A DNA stretch of 64,000 nucleotides from positions 32,644,619 to 32,708,618 of the forward strand of contig OX031071.1 of NCBI GenBank assembly GCA_943736015.1, written 5' to 3'. The DNA is from Tridacna crocea. Lineage: Eukaryota; Mollusca; Bivalvia; Cardiida; Cardiidae. The translations under genes and the position numbers were made by a program. The stretch's first letter is position 1. The number at the start of each line of letters is the position of its first letter. A model generated the notes under the pieces. It did no database searches, was not told the origin of the DNA, and saw only the letters and a list, made by a program, of their open reading frames with translations. Shown in pieces: positions 34,641 through 46,570 of this stretch.

Positions 34641-35882
34641 TCTATCCACCCATTGACCTCCTTTCCCAATACACTTACCGTAGATGCTACACTCGACAAG
34701 CGAAATATAAGGATCCAAGGTCAGACCATACAGTGCGTGAAATCTGTCCTTCATCTCTCTTTATTCAGATCTTTATCCCAGAAACAAGTAGAGACAATAT
34801 ATAGGTTCTTAATCGAACTTTGCAGTTTGTGGAGTCTGATTTTGACCTCTGTATTCCTGAGATTTTTACTCCATAATTATGCTTGACAGTAAAGGCGAAC
34901 ACATAAGGTTTGAAACGAAACTTTACATTTTGTGATGTCTGATCTTTATCTGTCTTCCACAGAAATTCCTGTTTCCATCTATAACGTCAAGGGTCAGTTA
35001 CCCTATAAACCGTTATCCCTGAATGGCTCGGTAGGTACATGTAGATAATATTTGGACACCGATAGTAATATATGTATCATTACCTTCATAACTCTGAGAG
35101 CAAGGTCTCTGTAAATATCTCTATACAAGATGACCATATTTCAGACTGGTCAGTTTATAGACAGCTGAAGACATTACACCTATCTACAATCCTTTCTACT
35201 CTTCAATTCTCTGTCTAGCCCGTTGACTCAGTCGGTAAAATATTTTCGAAGCACCAGTAAAAGTCTGGGAACGCATGGATCAATGCCCGGACAGATACGA
35301 TTAACTAGAGTAAAGTTTTAAACGGCGTTTAACAGCATATCTAAAACACGAAAAAGAAAACTTAAAATCCTACCACATATAAACAATTTAGACTTTTCCA
35401 AATTAAACACATGCAGAGACGACAAATTAAATGTAGTTCAATGACGGAGGATTGTCTTTGCAAAAATAGAAAATAATGTGGAAAAAGAACATTCTTGTTA
35501 CCAGCAAATTCCCCTTTCCCCATTGTATACAGTTAAAATACATATTTTTTAGATGTTAAAGATTTGCATTGTGTGATAAAGTGTTGAAAGATAACTGTAT
35601 TTTAATAAAGGACAACTGCATTCCAAGGAACATTTCATTTGTCATCTGCGGTATTAACGAGACTAGTTTTCTCTTTTTGTAAAACAAAATGAAAAATGAA
35701 ATAAAAAAGGCACTTTTACAATATCTTTTTCAGGCCTATAGTCTAATTCTCATTCTGACCAAGGTTATGGCCTCCAACTTTTCTATCCTATTTTTTTCCC
35801 CGCCACTTTGTATAATTTTCTATGTATGTAAATTGTACTCTTTGTTTGTGTATCATGTATGTAAGATTTGAACAATGAACTC

Positions 35883-35911
35883 GATTGATTGATTGATTGA
35901 TTGATTGATTG
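35883..35911. repeat. (GATT)n microsatellite
   Basis: About seven GATT units inside unit 1. The unit 2 equivalent lacks the array. Confidence 0.9.
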
Positions 35912-36359
35912 TAAAGACTCTGATTCAGTACAACATAAAATCAAGTATGGGTTTATAAGATGAGAAAAGGTAACGGCGTACCTGTAATAGGAGACGGATA
36001 CGGTGAATTTTTGTCCCGCCTTGATGTCCTACTTTAAAAACTGAATTCTAAACTTGTGAAACTATTTTTCGTTCTAATACACTGATCACGCGATACAGTT
36101 TTTCAAACATACAGGGTTTTATCCTTATATGGTGCAACTGTGTATAACCCAAGGACGTAATTCTTTTCAGGTCGAGGACGATATAAAGTTATAAATATTT
36201 AACGAATTGCAGGCCTCAACATGTTTTCGGATCAAATGACAGTAAAAATAACAATTGTGAGAAAAAGAGAACATTTATTTTCCATCATTTTCACCATCTT
36301 TCACAGTGTGTGTTTTTATAACTTATATTTTTCAACACAAAGAGTTATTCCTCTCCCAC

Positions 36360-36515
36360 ATCTGATCATCATTGTTTCGAAGATGGTTACGTGGAAAAGC
36401 AGCCAGTGGCTCGGAGAATTTGTAAGAGGAGACTTCTTAAAAATATGGATAGATGTACTGGCCGCCGCGATATAACTGAAATAATGTTGAAAATGGCGTT
36501 GAACACCATACAACA
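36360..36515 (+). mobile_element. SINE body in unit 1 (tRNA head deleted)
   Basis: 'acgtggaaaagcagccagtg' to 'gccgccgcgatataactgaa' and 'ttgaaaatggcgttgaacac'. It is paralogous to the SINE of unit 2, so insertion predates the duplication. The head was lost afterwards. Confidence 0.75.
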
Positions 36516-37917
36516 ACAGCTGTATTTGCTTTGAAGAAATTAAAATTTCTATCATTTGGTAAAGAGTCAATTGTCATTTAACTGTACCAAACAACAAAAT
36601 TGTAACCTTGCTTTATTTTGTCAAGATGTAGGCCCTCATTTATCAATTTTTATTCTTCGTGTGGAGTGCTGGCCTCTAGCTTGGATAGAACTGTCCCCAT
36701 AAAGATCAATTGAAAAAGACCCCCTTTTGAAGGGAAATCCGTGACCCCAAGAACATAAATATCAAATGGAGGCCTAAAGAAGATTTTATAAATCAAATTT
36801 AGAATGTTGGCAACGTGCAGCCTTGTCTTGGATCTACACTGCTACACTGAACTATCTTGTGAAACATTGCGGCAAAAAGAACTTACTGAGAATGTTAAGG
36901 TCTTCTAGCTGGACATGTCTGTTTAATGTATCTGTCTAATGGTATATATAGATATTAAAAAAAAAACTTGTAATTCAAAAAACAAACTAAAGACTTTTAA
37001 TAGTGATACGCCTTCTGACTTAGTCTGCTCTAAACATAACTCGCTATTACAATCCAAGAAAACTGAGGCAGCTTTTGTTCTTTGTTTTTTTTTTTATCTT
37101 TAAGGCTCGTCTAGATAATCTGGCAGCATAGATCAAGATCAGACTACACTTAATAGCTACAATATTAACTTTTGAAACTCAGGTTGAGCTTTGCCTTGTG
37201 CGCTTCAGTAAACAGGCGACCGGTATAAATAAGATTGTATGATACAAGAATGTGATGTCTGATCTTGATCTATGTCGTCAGAAAAAAAAAAGAGAGAATA
37301 AATATGTTATTTCTGCTTTTCGCTGGAAAGAATTAAACAGAGAAAGCAAGAATGGATGTCAACAAGACATTGCATCAGACAACCAAACTGCACAAAAAAA
37401 AAATAACACTTATTTCCTAAAAGGTTAAGGTTTCGCTGTTTTCTTGCAGTGGCAGTATTACAGTAATTTGAAATGGTTTGAATTGTTTGAAGTACAAGGT
37501 AAATGTTTTAGAGAATGATCAATATATAAAGGTGAAAGGAAACGTGAAGTAAAAAGACAAAATATAGTAGTTAATGAATGGATAAATTCACAATTTATTG
37601 CTGCATAGATAAGTTTACAGGTATCATCAAAAGCTTCAGTTGACCAACTTTAAATTTAGAAATCCCCGCTTTATTTTCTGTCATATGTGTGCCGCGTGAT
37701 CGTCACAAAAAAAGGAGAAATATCAGTGAAACGGGGCATAATTCTGTTACTAGGAAGAAACACGATCTGATTAAAAACATATCCCTCTGCTTTTCAGGGA
37801 AAAGTGACATTTAATCTTCATTATATTTGTGTTTTTTCCTTCAAAACCCATACACGGCAAAACACGATTCAGAGCTCTTTAGCAATGGGTATAGGTTCAG
37901 ATCAAACTGTTTAATGA

Positions 37918-38145
37918 TTAACCCATTACCACACAATCCCTACTTTTGACGACACTGAGAGAAATGCCTTTAGAAAACACTGTGGGAAAAGGAGAAAATG
38001 CTGGTAACCAGCATTTTCTCCTTCATCCACAATGTTTTCTACCCTTCACAAAACAAATTTCTAATTTGCAATCCCTTTTATTTTGTCGTCTGCAAATGCT
38101 TTCAAATTGAACAACCTAAAATTTTGCCGTTTGTTAATGGGTTAG
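37918..38145 (+). mobile_element. TTAA-hairpin transposon, copy 11 (unit 1 only)
   Basis: TTAACCCATTACCACAC to TTAATGGGTTAG. Unit 2 reads 'ctgtctaatggttcaggtgc' across the same place (about 47945-47965), an empty site. The palindrome is nearly perfect, fitting a younger insertion. Confidence 0.8.
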
Positions 38146-38285
38146 GGTTTAGGCTAAAGCTGTCTGTTTTTCTGTCTGTCGGTGATTAATTACTACATAC
38201 TACAAATAAATTATACCAATCAGGTCATCAATTAGCTCTATAACTGAAATTTGGGGTAGATTGGTCCTTTGACATGCGTAAAATT

Positions 38286-38520
38286 GACTAATAGCTAAAC
38301 CCTAACAGCTCAAATTGACTAATAGCTAAAACTTACTAATAGCTAAAAACTAATAGCTAAAACTGACTAAAATCTAAAAACTAATAGCTAAAAACTAATA
38401 GCTAAAACTTGCTAATAGCTAAAAACTAATAGATAAAACTGACTAAAATCTAAAAACTAATAACTAAAATTGACTAATAGCTAAACACTACTAGCTAAAA
38501 TTGACTTATAGCTAAAAACT
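38286..38520. repeat. Tandem array of 'aaaactaatagct' units
   Basis: Irregular 13-22 bp units. Unit 2 has only a single 'ttgactaatagcaaag' at about 48090, so the expansion is specific to unit 1. Confidence 0.85.
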
Positions 38521-38584
38521 TCAAACCAGGTCAACCTGCACGGACTGCGCAGGCTGATCTTAGTTGACTCTTTTTGCAGATGCA

Positions 38585-38811
38585 TTAACTCTTTGAAATA
38601 AAAGACCAGTACAAAATTCAAAACCTTTGCAGACGAACCTGATGCAAAAAATGTAACTTTTTGGGGGGAAATGTAGAAAACATAATTGTAGAAGTGAAAA
38701 AGATATTGGTAACAAGCATTTTGTCCTTTTCCCAAAATGTTTTCAGAAGGCCTTTTCTTCAAGGTTGTGAAAAAAAAACTCAAAATTCAGTATTGTGTGG
38801 TAAAGGGTTAA
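38585..38811 (-). mobile_element. TTAA-hairpin transposon, copy 12 (shared by units 1 and 2)
   Basis: TTAACTCTTTGAAATA to AAAGGGTTAA. Its paralogue is 48178-48415, so insertion predates the segmental duplication. The turn of the palindrome and the left end have decayed. Confidence 0.65.
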
Positions 38812-39860
38812 GCCCCTTTTTATAGAGCATTCACCAGTCTGTTCATTAAATTTAAGTTATGCCCCTTTTTACAGAGCATTCACCAGTCTGTTCATTAAAT
38901 TAAAGTTATGCCCCCTTTTCACAGAGCATTCACTAGTCTGTTCATTAAATTTAAGTTATGTCTCTTTTTACACAGCATTCACCAGTCTGTTCATTAAATT
39001 TAAGTTGTGCCCCATTTTACAGAGCATTCACCAGTCTGTTCATTAAATTTTAGTTTTGCCTCTTTTTCACAGAGCACGAGTCAGTCTGTTCATTAAATTT
39101 AAGTTAAGCCCCCTTTTCACAGAGCATTCACCAGTCTGTTCATTAAATTTAAGTCATGCCTCTTTTTCACAGAGCACGAGTCAGTCTGTTCATTATATTT
39201 AAGCCAAGCCCCCTTTTCACAGAGCACGAGTCAGTCTGTTCATTTAATTTAAGTCATGCCTCTTTTTCACAGAGCACGAGTCAGTATGTTCATTAAATTT
39301 AAGTCAATCCCCCTTTTCACAGAGCACGGGTCAGTCTGTTCATTAAATTTAAGTCAAACCCCTTTTTCACAGAGCACGGGTCAGTCTGTTCATTAAATTT
39401 AAGTCAAGCCCCCTTTTCACAGAGCACGGGTCAGTCTGTTCATTAAATTTACGTCATGCCTCTTTTTCACAGAGCACGGGTCAGTCTGTTCATTAAACTT
39501 AAGTTAAGCCCCCTTTTCACAGAGCATAGAACAGTCTGTTCATTAAAGTTAAGTTGAGCCCCCCTTTCACAGAGCATGGGTCAATCTGCTCATTAAATTT
39601 AAATAAAGCCATTTTTTCATAGAGCATGGATCAGTCTGTTCATTAAATTTAAGATAAGCCCCCTTTTCACAGAGCATTGAAGAGTCTATTAATTAAATTT
39701 AAGTTAAGCCCTTTTTCAAAGAGCATTGAACAGTCTGTTCATTAAAGTTAAGTTGAGCCCCCTTTTCACAAAGCACGGCTCCATCTGTTCATTAAATTTA
39801 AGTTAAGCGATTTTTTCATAGAGCATGGATCAGTCTGTTAATTAAATTGAAGTTACGCCC
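38812..39860. repeat. Minisatellite of about 50 bp, about 21 copies (unit 1 only)
   Basis: Unit 'agcccccttttcacagagca' plus 'cgggtcagtctgttcattaa' plus 'atttaagtt'. Unit 2 carries one unit (about 48420-48458). The unit matches the end of the dispersed repeat seen at 44560-44590 and 9510-9530. Confidence 0.9.
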
Positions 39861-40293
39861 TACTACAAATCATCATCGTCATCGCTATATATCTATTCTT
39901 CGTCGTTATTATCATCAAGTTCATGAACTGAATGATTTGCAATTTTGAGACTGTGTTATTTAGATAAACTCTGTAGATCCAAGATCAGAAAGGAAGTCAA
40001 AGCAGCGTATTATAATCTGTATAGTCCCCTTGGTGTTTGACAAACACAGACTTTCTGGTAAAATAAAATAAAGACCATGCGTGTGCAGCGACCGCTTATT
40101 ACAAAAGTGGAAACCAGGAAACACATAAATAAATGAGCTGTGGCGTTGATATAGCCAAAATATTGCTGAAAGCGGAATAACACCTTACCGAAACTAATTA
40201 AAGGCTGTTTTGTTTTCAGGATAAATCTTTTCCGGGCCTTGAAGGTATACCACTTATTCATGGTTGTAAATCACATGGAATAAATAAAGTCAG

Positions 40294-40490
40294 GTGGGCG
40301 TATATCAATTTTCAATTCTCTTGTCTCAGTGCTCTCTCAAAAATCCATGTGACTGTTTGTGGGCGTATATCAACTTTCAAATCTCTTGTCTCAGTGCTCT
40401 CTCAAAAACCCATGTGACTGTTTGTGGGCGTATATCAACTTTCACATCTCTTGTCTCAGTGCTCTCTCAAAAATCAATATGACTGTTTGA
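40294..40490. repeat. 66 bp tandem triplication (unit 1 only)
   Basis: Unit starts 'tgggcgtatatcaactttca' and includes 'tcttgtctcagtgctctctc'. Unit 2 has a single copy at about 49083-49150. Confidence 0.85.
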
Positions 40491-40611
40491 CGCATATCTA
40501 ACCAATTATTCCTACCTAAATATTTTCCCTTTTCCGCAATGTCTCTGCCCTTTTAAGTTAAACTTTTTAACGTAATATTTGAAACTTGTACATTTCCACA
40601 AGAATGATCTC

Positions 40612-42405
40612 ACAGTATTATTACTCCTATTCACAAAAAGGGTAGTCTACATGATCCCGGTAATTATCGAGGTGTATCATTGATTGATTCTATCAGCAAA
40701 GCTTTTGTCTCTATATTGAACTCAAGATTTTCAAAATGGTGTAATAAATGTGATGTCATAGATGAAGCTCAAGCAGGTTTTCGTGAAAATTATTCAATTT
40801 ATGATAACATATTTATACTCATGTCGTTAGCACAAAAATATCTCTCAAAAAAAACGTGAAAGATTTTATTGTATTTATATCGATTTTGCTGAGGCATTAG
40901 ATTCTATACGCCATGATAAACAATGGGACTGTTTGCAACGTAATGGTATAAACGGAAATTTTCTAAATGTTTTAAAGTCTATGTATGGGAATTTGAAGTC
41001 TTGTGTTAAGATTGGTGATCGGCTTACCCCATTGTTCGACTGTACTGTTGGTACAAGACAGGCCTTGTGGGATCTCCAAAATTGGTCAATATATTCATAA
41101 ATGATTTAATAAAGTTTTTAAAAGATAAATGCGAACATGGAATCTTTGTACCAAATGAAATTGATGACTTAAATGTACTACTTTCCGTAGATGATGTTTC
41201 TAGTTTTTCGGATACCATAATCCAGCTACAAAGACAGATAAACCTTATTGAACAATTCAGTTATGGGGTCGGCTTAGATATTGACAAAACAAAAATTATT
41301 GTGTTCAGAAATGGCGGGAATCTAAAAAGAACTGAAAGATGGTTGTATGATAATAGAGATATCGAATTGGTTTCATATCATAAGTATTTGGGTTTTTATT
41401 TTACAAGTTTACTTTAATGATCTAAAACCCACTATATGTTATCTTTACAAGCAAAAACAAGTTATGTACCAAGTACTGAAGTACGCAAAGAGTTAGGACT
41501 AACAGAAATCAAGGATTTGTTCAAAATATTCGATGCAACAGTAAAACCTACATTGTGTTACGGATCAAACATTTGGGGGTATCATTATGTTGAAAAGATC
41601 GAAAAGGTTTAAATTACATTTTGCAAAAAAAAAATTGCCTTCTTCCTCATAATACGAACGATTTTTTAGCCTTCGGGGAATGTGGTAGATTACCATTATA
41701 TATTACTTATATACCAAAATTGTATGAAATACTGGATCAATATCATTCGTATGGATAATACACGTTATCCGAAACAATGTTATTATATGCTGTATCAGTT
41801 AGATGAAACTGATCGAAATACTTGGGCGAGTAAAATAAAAAGACCTCCTATTAAATTATGGTTTTGGATATGTTTGGATAAGTCACGACGTGGGAAATGA
41901 CAGAGAATTCTTAAGAATATTTACACAAAGGATAAAAGATTGTTATGCACAAAAATGGTTTTCTTTAGTACATGAATCATCTGAAGCTTTTCATAATCGG
42001 CATTTTAAATCCTTACTGAACCCAGAATTCTATTTAAATACAGATTTGAACTATGTATTAAAGAAGCACTTTCAAATTTCCGTTGTCCATCGCATGAATT
42101 AATGATAGAAAAGCGTTGACATTTATCTATTGACAGAAATTTTAGATTTTGTAAAATTTGTGAAAAGCAAAATATCAATGTAATTGAGGACGAGTTTCAT
42201 TTCTTTTTCGAGTGCAAAAGCTATGAGCTTTTTAGAAAAAAAAATATTTTGAAAAAAAAAAAAAAAAAAACTGGCTAAGTACCAGAAACCTACAAATTTT
42301 TTATTCCATTTTAGAGAGTGATAACAAGTCAACCATCTATAATGTTTCAAATTACCCGGTAAAAGCTTTTCAGCTTAGAAAGGAAATGTTGCAGGAACTA
42401 AGTTA
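40612..42405 (+). pseudogene. Decayed non-LTR reverse transcriptase, 5' truncated
   Basis: Ordered pieces: GNYRGVSLI (about 40655) and AQAGFR (about 40770), the palm start; YIDFAEALDSIRHDKQW (about 40873-40925), the first catalytic Asp region; then, after frameshifts, VNIFINDL (about 41083-41110) and LLSVDDVSSFSDT (about 41175-41215). In the last, the usual Y/F-A-D-D has become S-V-D-D. KTKIIVFRNGG and KYLGFYF follow. C-terminal pieces run RYPKQCYYMLYQLD (about 41770), KHFQISVVHRMN (about 42070), and a C-x2-C...H knuckle (42140-42220). The final VKAFQLRKEM runs to a TAG at about 42405. At least four frameshifts or stops (near 40855, 41065, 41420 and 41610) show it is dead. The layout matches the fragment at 1-654. 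Confidence 0.8.
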
Positions 42406-42472
42406 GTATGATATAAAAGAGATAGTATAGGATATAATAATTTTTTGTAAGTGTATTAGTTAATAGGTAATA

Positions 42473-43640
42473 AATCTTTACCATATCATCCATAGTTTGA
42501 CGACCCATGGGAAGAAGCCTTATGGGGACATTGTGAGGAAAAAGAAAATTCGGGTAACCAACATTTTCCTCTTTTCTCACACTGTTTTCAATTGCATCAA
42601 AGACAACTTCAATCGTCACCTCAACAACACAAGTGTAGTCTGCAAATGCTTTAATTTATTATATATAGTGAAGTCTAAATGTTGTCGTTTGGTAAAGTTA
42701 ACACACGTGTGTGTATATACTTGTGAATGTTGTATTATGTTACATTATGGGCCGAAGGCCTAAGTATTTAAATGAATGTTCCATTCTGTTCTGTTGACTA
42801 TATAACATCCTGAGTCTTGACGACCCTTTGGGAAAAGCGTTTTGAAGACATTGAGGGAGAGGAGAAAACACGGGTAACCATTGTTTTCTCCTTTTCTCAC
42901 AATGTTTTCTATCGTATTAAAGATAAGCTCATTCATTACAGATACAACTATTTTGTCGTCTGCAAATGCTTTTAATTTAGTTCAAGTCTATACTTTGTCG
43001 TGTGGTAAAGTTAAGATATACATGTGTATATAACTTTTCAGTCTGTACATTATGACGAAAATGTTATATTGTGTTGTATCATGGGCCAAAGGTCTAAGTA
43101 TAGAAATGACTGTATCATGTTTACCATACCATTCTGAGTTTTAACGACGCTTAAATAAAAGCCTTTTGAAAACATTGTGGGGGGGGGGAGAAAATATGTG
43201 TATAGGTATCCAGCATTCTCTCAGCATCCGACGGTTATTTTTAAGCATTCAAAAGACAAGTTTAGTGATTACAGTTACATCTAAATTGTCGCATGTTGAC
43301 ACTTTGAATTTAGACAAGTCTACAGTTTAGTCGTTTGATAGTTAACAAATGTATGCATGTTAGGGTAACCATGTTTTTTTTCCTTTTCTCACTATCTTTC
43401 CTATCGTCTTATTTAGACAAGTTCAATCATTGCAATTATAGGCAACTAAACTGTCGTCTGCAAGGGCTATTTATTTGGTCAAGTCTACATTTTGTCGTTT
43501 GGTGAATTCAACATATATGTGTGTAGATATTTTCACTCTTACATTATGATAATAAGGTAGTAAGTACTGTGTAGTATTATGGGCCGGAGGCCTAAGTACT
43601 TGAGTGAATTCTCTGTTCTGTTCTTTGTCTTTTTTAAAGA
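42473..43640 (+). repeat. Satellite-like array: TTAA-hairpin transposon plus linker, about four units
   Basis: Units of about 250-325 bp start near 42473, 42795, 43116 and 43360. Each has a forward hairpin transposon ('tttgacgaccc', 'cacaatgttttctatcgt' and 'tttgtcgtttggtaaag' in variants). The linker that follows holds 'acatatatgtgtgtagat' and ends with 'atgggccgaaggcctaagta' plus 'attctgttctgtt'. The linker is absent from the solitary copies. The last unit is truncated. Confidence 0.75.
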
Positions 43641-45052
43641 CAAGTTATTCAACTCGTTACCACACGCTACCAGTTTAGACTTGTTCAAACTGAAAGCAAA
43701 TTGCAGAGAACAAAATAAATATGGCTAAATCCCGTGCTCTGACAAAAGGGGGCTTTTCTCTGTAATGTATGATGGATCCATTATTGTTTAAAATGGCGAC
43801 TTTTTTAAACAGCCGTCTTAATCATGAGGTAGACATTTCCTTTGACATACGGATATTGATCTGGGCCAAACCTTTTAGCAGATCCATTAAGTTCCCTATT
43901 CACAGAGGATTGTTCATTTGTGTTTGGAAGGGTAGAAAATTATGTTGGTTATCAGTATTTTCTTCTTTTCCCACATTGTTTGCAAAAAGTTTTCTCAGGG
44001 TCGCTGTGTGGTAAAGGTTACGCGACATGAAATTTATTGTCTACAATTTCTTCCATTATGGAATAGTCATAGAAATATCCAGTCTTATACAAACTCTGAT
44101 ATACTTTGCGAAGGTAATAGACAAAGATCAGCAGAATTTCCATGCTGTCTGATCTTTATCTGCCCTTTTTGATAATCAAACAGTTTATCAATTTTTAAAA
44201 CTTCCATTGTATCCACTAAACTATTTAGATGACAAAATATTTACCCAGGTCTATACTTAATATCATTACCCAGGTCTATATTCAATACAATTAACAGACG
44301 ACAAAACATGTGGCGTAGATCTATGTTGAATACATGTGAGTTATACTGTGCCAAAGGGAGCTTAATACATCCATGGTACCATTAAAACCATTACATACTT
44401 ATAGACTCATAGTATCCACTTCATTTAACAACCAACTGAATCATTAATTAGACCTGTCCTTTGACATACAGAAAATTGTTCAATAGCGAAAATTTCGGTC
44501 CAGGTCAGCCTGCGCGGACTGTGCAGGCTGATCTGAGTCGATACACTTCGCAGATGTATTAAGCCCCCTTTTCCCAGAGCATGGCTCATGTATGTCTTTT
44601 TTTACAGATTTTTTTTTTTATCTCTGGGACTTGACTGAACAATCTGACTGCATAGGTTTCACATCAGACTTTACATTTTGTGCAGTCTGATCTTGATCTG
44701 TGCATGATTTTTACCCCTAGAGGCTTTACTAAACAACCAGACAGTATAGGTTTCAAACAAGACTTTAGAGTTTGTGATGTTTGATCTTGATTTGTCTTCC
44801 GCAGAAATTCCTGCTTCCATCTTTAATGTTAACAGTCAATTATACCTAAAACCGATATCCCTGAATGGCTCGGTCAGTAGATAACATGAAGACTTCGAAG
44901 TCTGGAAACACATGGATAGGTGCTCGGACGGACATCATTCAAATGAAATAAAGTTTAATACGACACCTAACACCGGGCCTACAACATTAAAAGGAAACTG
45001 CAGTACCACTTTATTAAGATGTTAGACTCGTCAAAACTGAAAGTATGACAAG

Positions 45053-45279
45053 TTAATCCTTTACCAAACGACAAAATTTTAGACTGTTCAAAATTAAGGC
45101 ATATGCAGACGACAAAATAAACATTACTAGAGAAATTGGAATTTGTTTCTAGCAGGGTAGAAAACATTATGGAAAAAGGAGAAAATGCGGGTTACCAGCA
45201 TTTTCTCCTTTTCCCACAGTGATTTTAAAAGGCTTCCATCTCAGGGTCGTAAAACCATGGATTGTTTGGTAAAGGATAA
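45053..45279 (-). mobile_element. TTAA-hairpin transposon, copy 13 (unit 2 only, empty site in unit 1)
   Basis: TTAATCCTTTACCAAACG to GTTTGGTAAAGGATAAT. In unit 1 the same place reads GACAAATTAAATGTAGTT with one TTAA at 35427-35430. Here GACAAG-TTAA lies left and ATAAT-ATGTAGTT right. This shows TTAA target duplication, one side now mutated. Confidence 0.85.
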
Positions 45280-46263
45280 TATGTAGTTGAAATGACGAAA
45301 GTTGTCTTTGAAAGCACGAGAAAACAATTTGGAAAAAAGAGAAAATTCCTGTTACCAGCAAATTCCCCTTTTGCCACCATAAATTGTAACTACTTCAGTT
45401 TTAGAGTCGTTTGCATTGTGTGATAAAGTGTTAAGGGACATCTCTACTGTAAGGAACAGTCAACTTGTCATCTGCGGTATTAACGAGTCTAGTTTTGCTC
45501 TTATTTCAAAGACCCTGATTTAGTTTAGTACAACATTTAGAATACGGACGGGTTTTAAGATGGGATAAGCTAACATCGTACCTGTAATAGGAGACAGATA
45601 CGGGGAATTTTGTTCTTTTCAGGTCGACGACCACAGGCCAAACATTTTTCCGTCAATTGTGAGAAAAGGAGATTTTGCATCATTTTCAACATCTTTCACA
45701 AAGTTTTTTTTCTTATACATTTCGACAAAAAATGTTTGTTTTTTTGCGTGTATCTTTCTTTTTTTTTTTTGAAACCCGTGAAATTCAATTATGCTGGCAC
45801 AAATCAAACTGCATAGAACATGCAGTCTGATCTTGGATCTACACAGGAGATGCTAGTTTTACATGTAAGATATTCCAAATGAAAAAGTCTTTGGTATTAC
45901 AATAATTTGATCTTTTTTTTTATATTAAAGTACCTTTGGCTTAACTCTCTACCAAGCCACAGAATTTTACATTTGTCAAAATAGAAAACAAACCAAAAGA
46001 TGGATGAAATGGTGAGATTAACCCTATATGGGGGAAGAGAGTAGGCCTATTATGTGGAAAGGTAACCAGCATATTTGTGAGGCGTTATTCGTCGACGTCG
46101 TGAAAAGTCACAGTTGTGTTGTAAAGGAATCAAACATTTTAAGAATATGATGGGATTAGAGAGAATGCTGTTATCAGATTTTTCTACTTTTACAACAATG
46201 TTGTTTACTCATTCATAGGCAAGCTTCATCATTTGAGCAACATTTGTCTTCTTTATTTGCTGC

Positions 46264-46570
46264 AGAGCCCCGCTAGCTCAGTCGGTAGCGTGCTGGACTT
46301 GAGAACAGGAAGTCCTGGTTTCGATCCCTGGCTCGGCCAATTTCTTTCTGAGGATTGATTATAGTCATTGCGACAGGATTCATTCCTTTCCCACCGCTGA
46401 CCATTGTTTCGACGATGGGTACGTGGAAAAGCAGCCAGTGGCTTAGAAATAAAATTGTACGGAGAATTGGTAAAAAGAGACTCCCGGAAGCATGGATAAA
46501 TTCGTTGGCAGCCTCGCAATATAAATGAAATAATCTTGCAAACGGCATTAAATACCATGCAACAACAACT
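46264..46570 (+). mobile_element. Near-complete tRNA-derived SINE
   Basis: The tRNA-like head (about 46264-46340) has an A-box region TAGCTCAGTCGGTAG (46273-46287) and a B-box region GGTTTCGATCC with one extra T. GAGCC at the start can pair with GGCTC at 46330. The conserved body follows ('attatagtcattgcgacagg', 'gtttcgacgatgggtacgtg', 'aaaagcagccagtggctt', 'ctcgcaatataaatgaaata'), ending near 'ggcattaaataccatgc'. This fits a Pol III-transcribed bivalve SINE. It is not a functional tRNA because the acceptor stem and anticodon loop do not fold properly. Short open frames across it are incidental. Confidence 0.8.

Larger units (their letters stand above)
34660..40590 (+). repeat. Segmental duplication, unit 1
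   Basis: Collinear with 44.7-49.23 kb. Markers in order, with unit 2 partners: 34900 and 44740 ('atccctgaatggctcgg' follows), 35976 and 45575 ('cgtacctgtaataggagac'), 36400 and 46420 (SINE), 36995 and 47043, 37590-37710 and 47635-47745, 38180 and 48000, 40085 and 48850, and 40485 and 49140. By eye similarity varies from roughly three quarters to about nine tenths, so the event is old. Differences are mostly transposon insertions and tandem expansions. Confidence 0.8.

Noticed and set aside
38812..39860. Possible CRISPR array because of regular ~50 bp periodicity
   Set aside because: The whole unit repeats with no unique spacers, and the DNA is eukaryotic; it is a minisatellite.
46264..46340. 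Possible functional tRNA gene
   Set aside because: A-box and B-box regions are present, but the acceptor stem and anticodon arm do not fold as a tRNA, and a SINE body follows directly.
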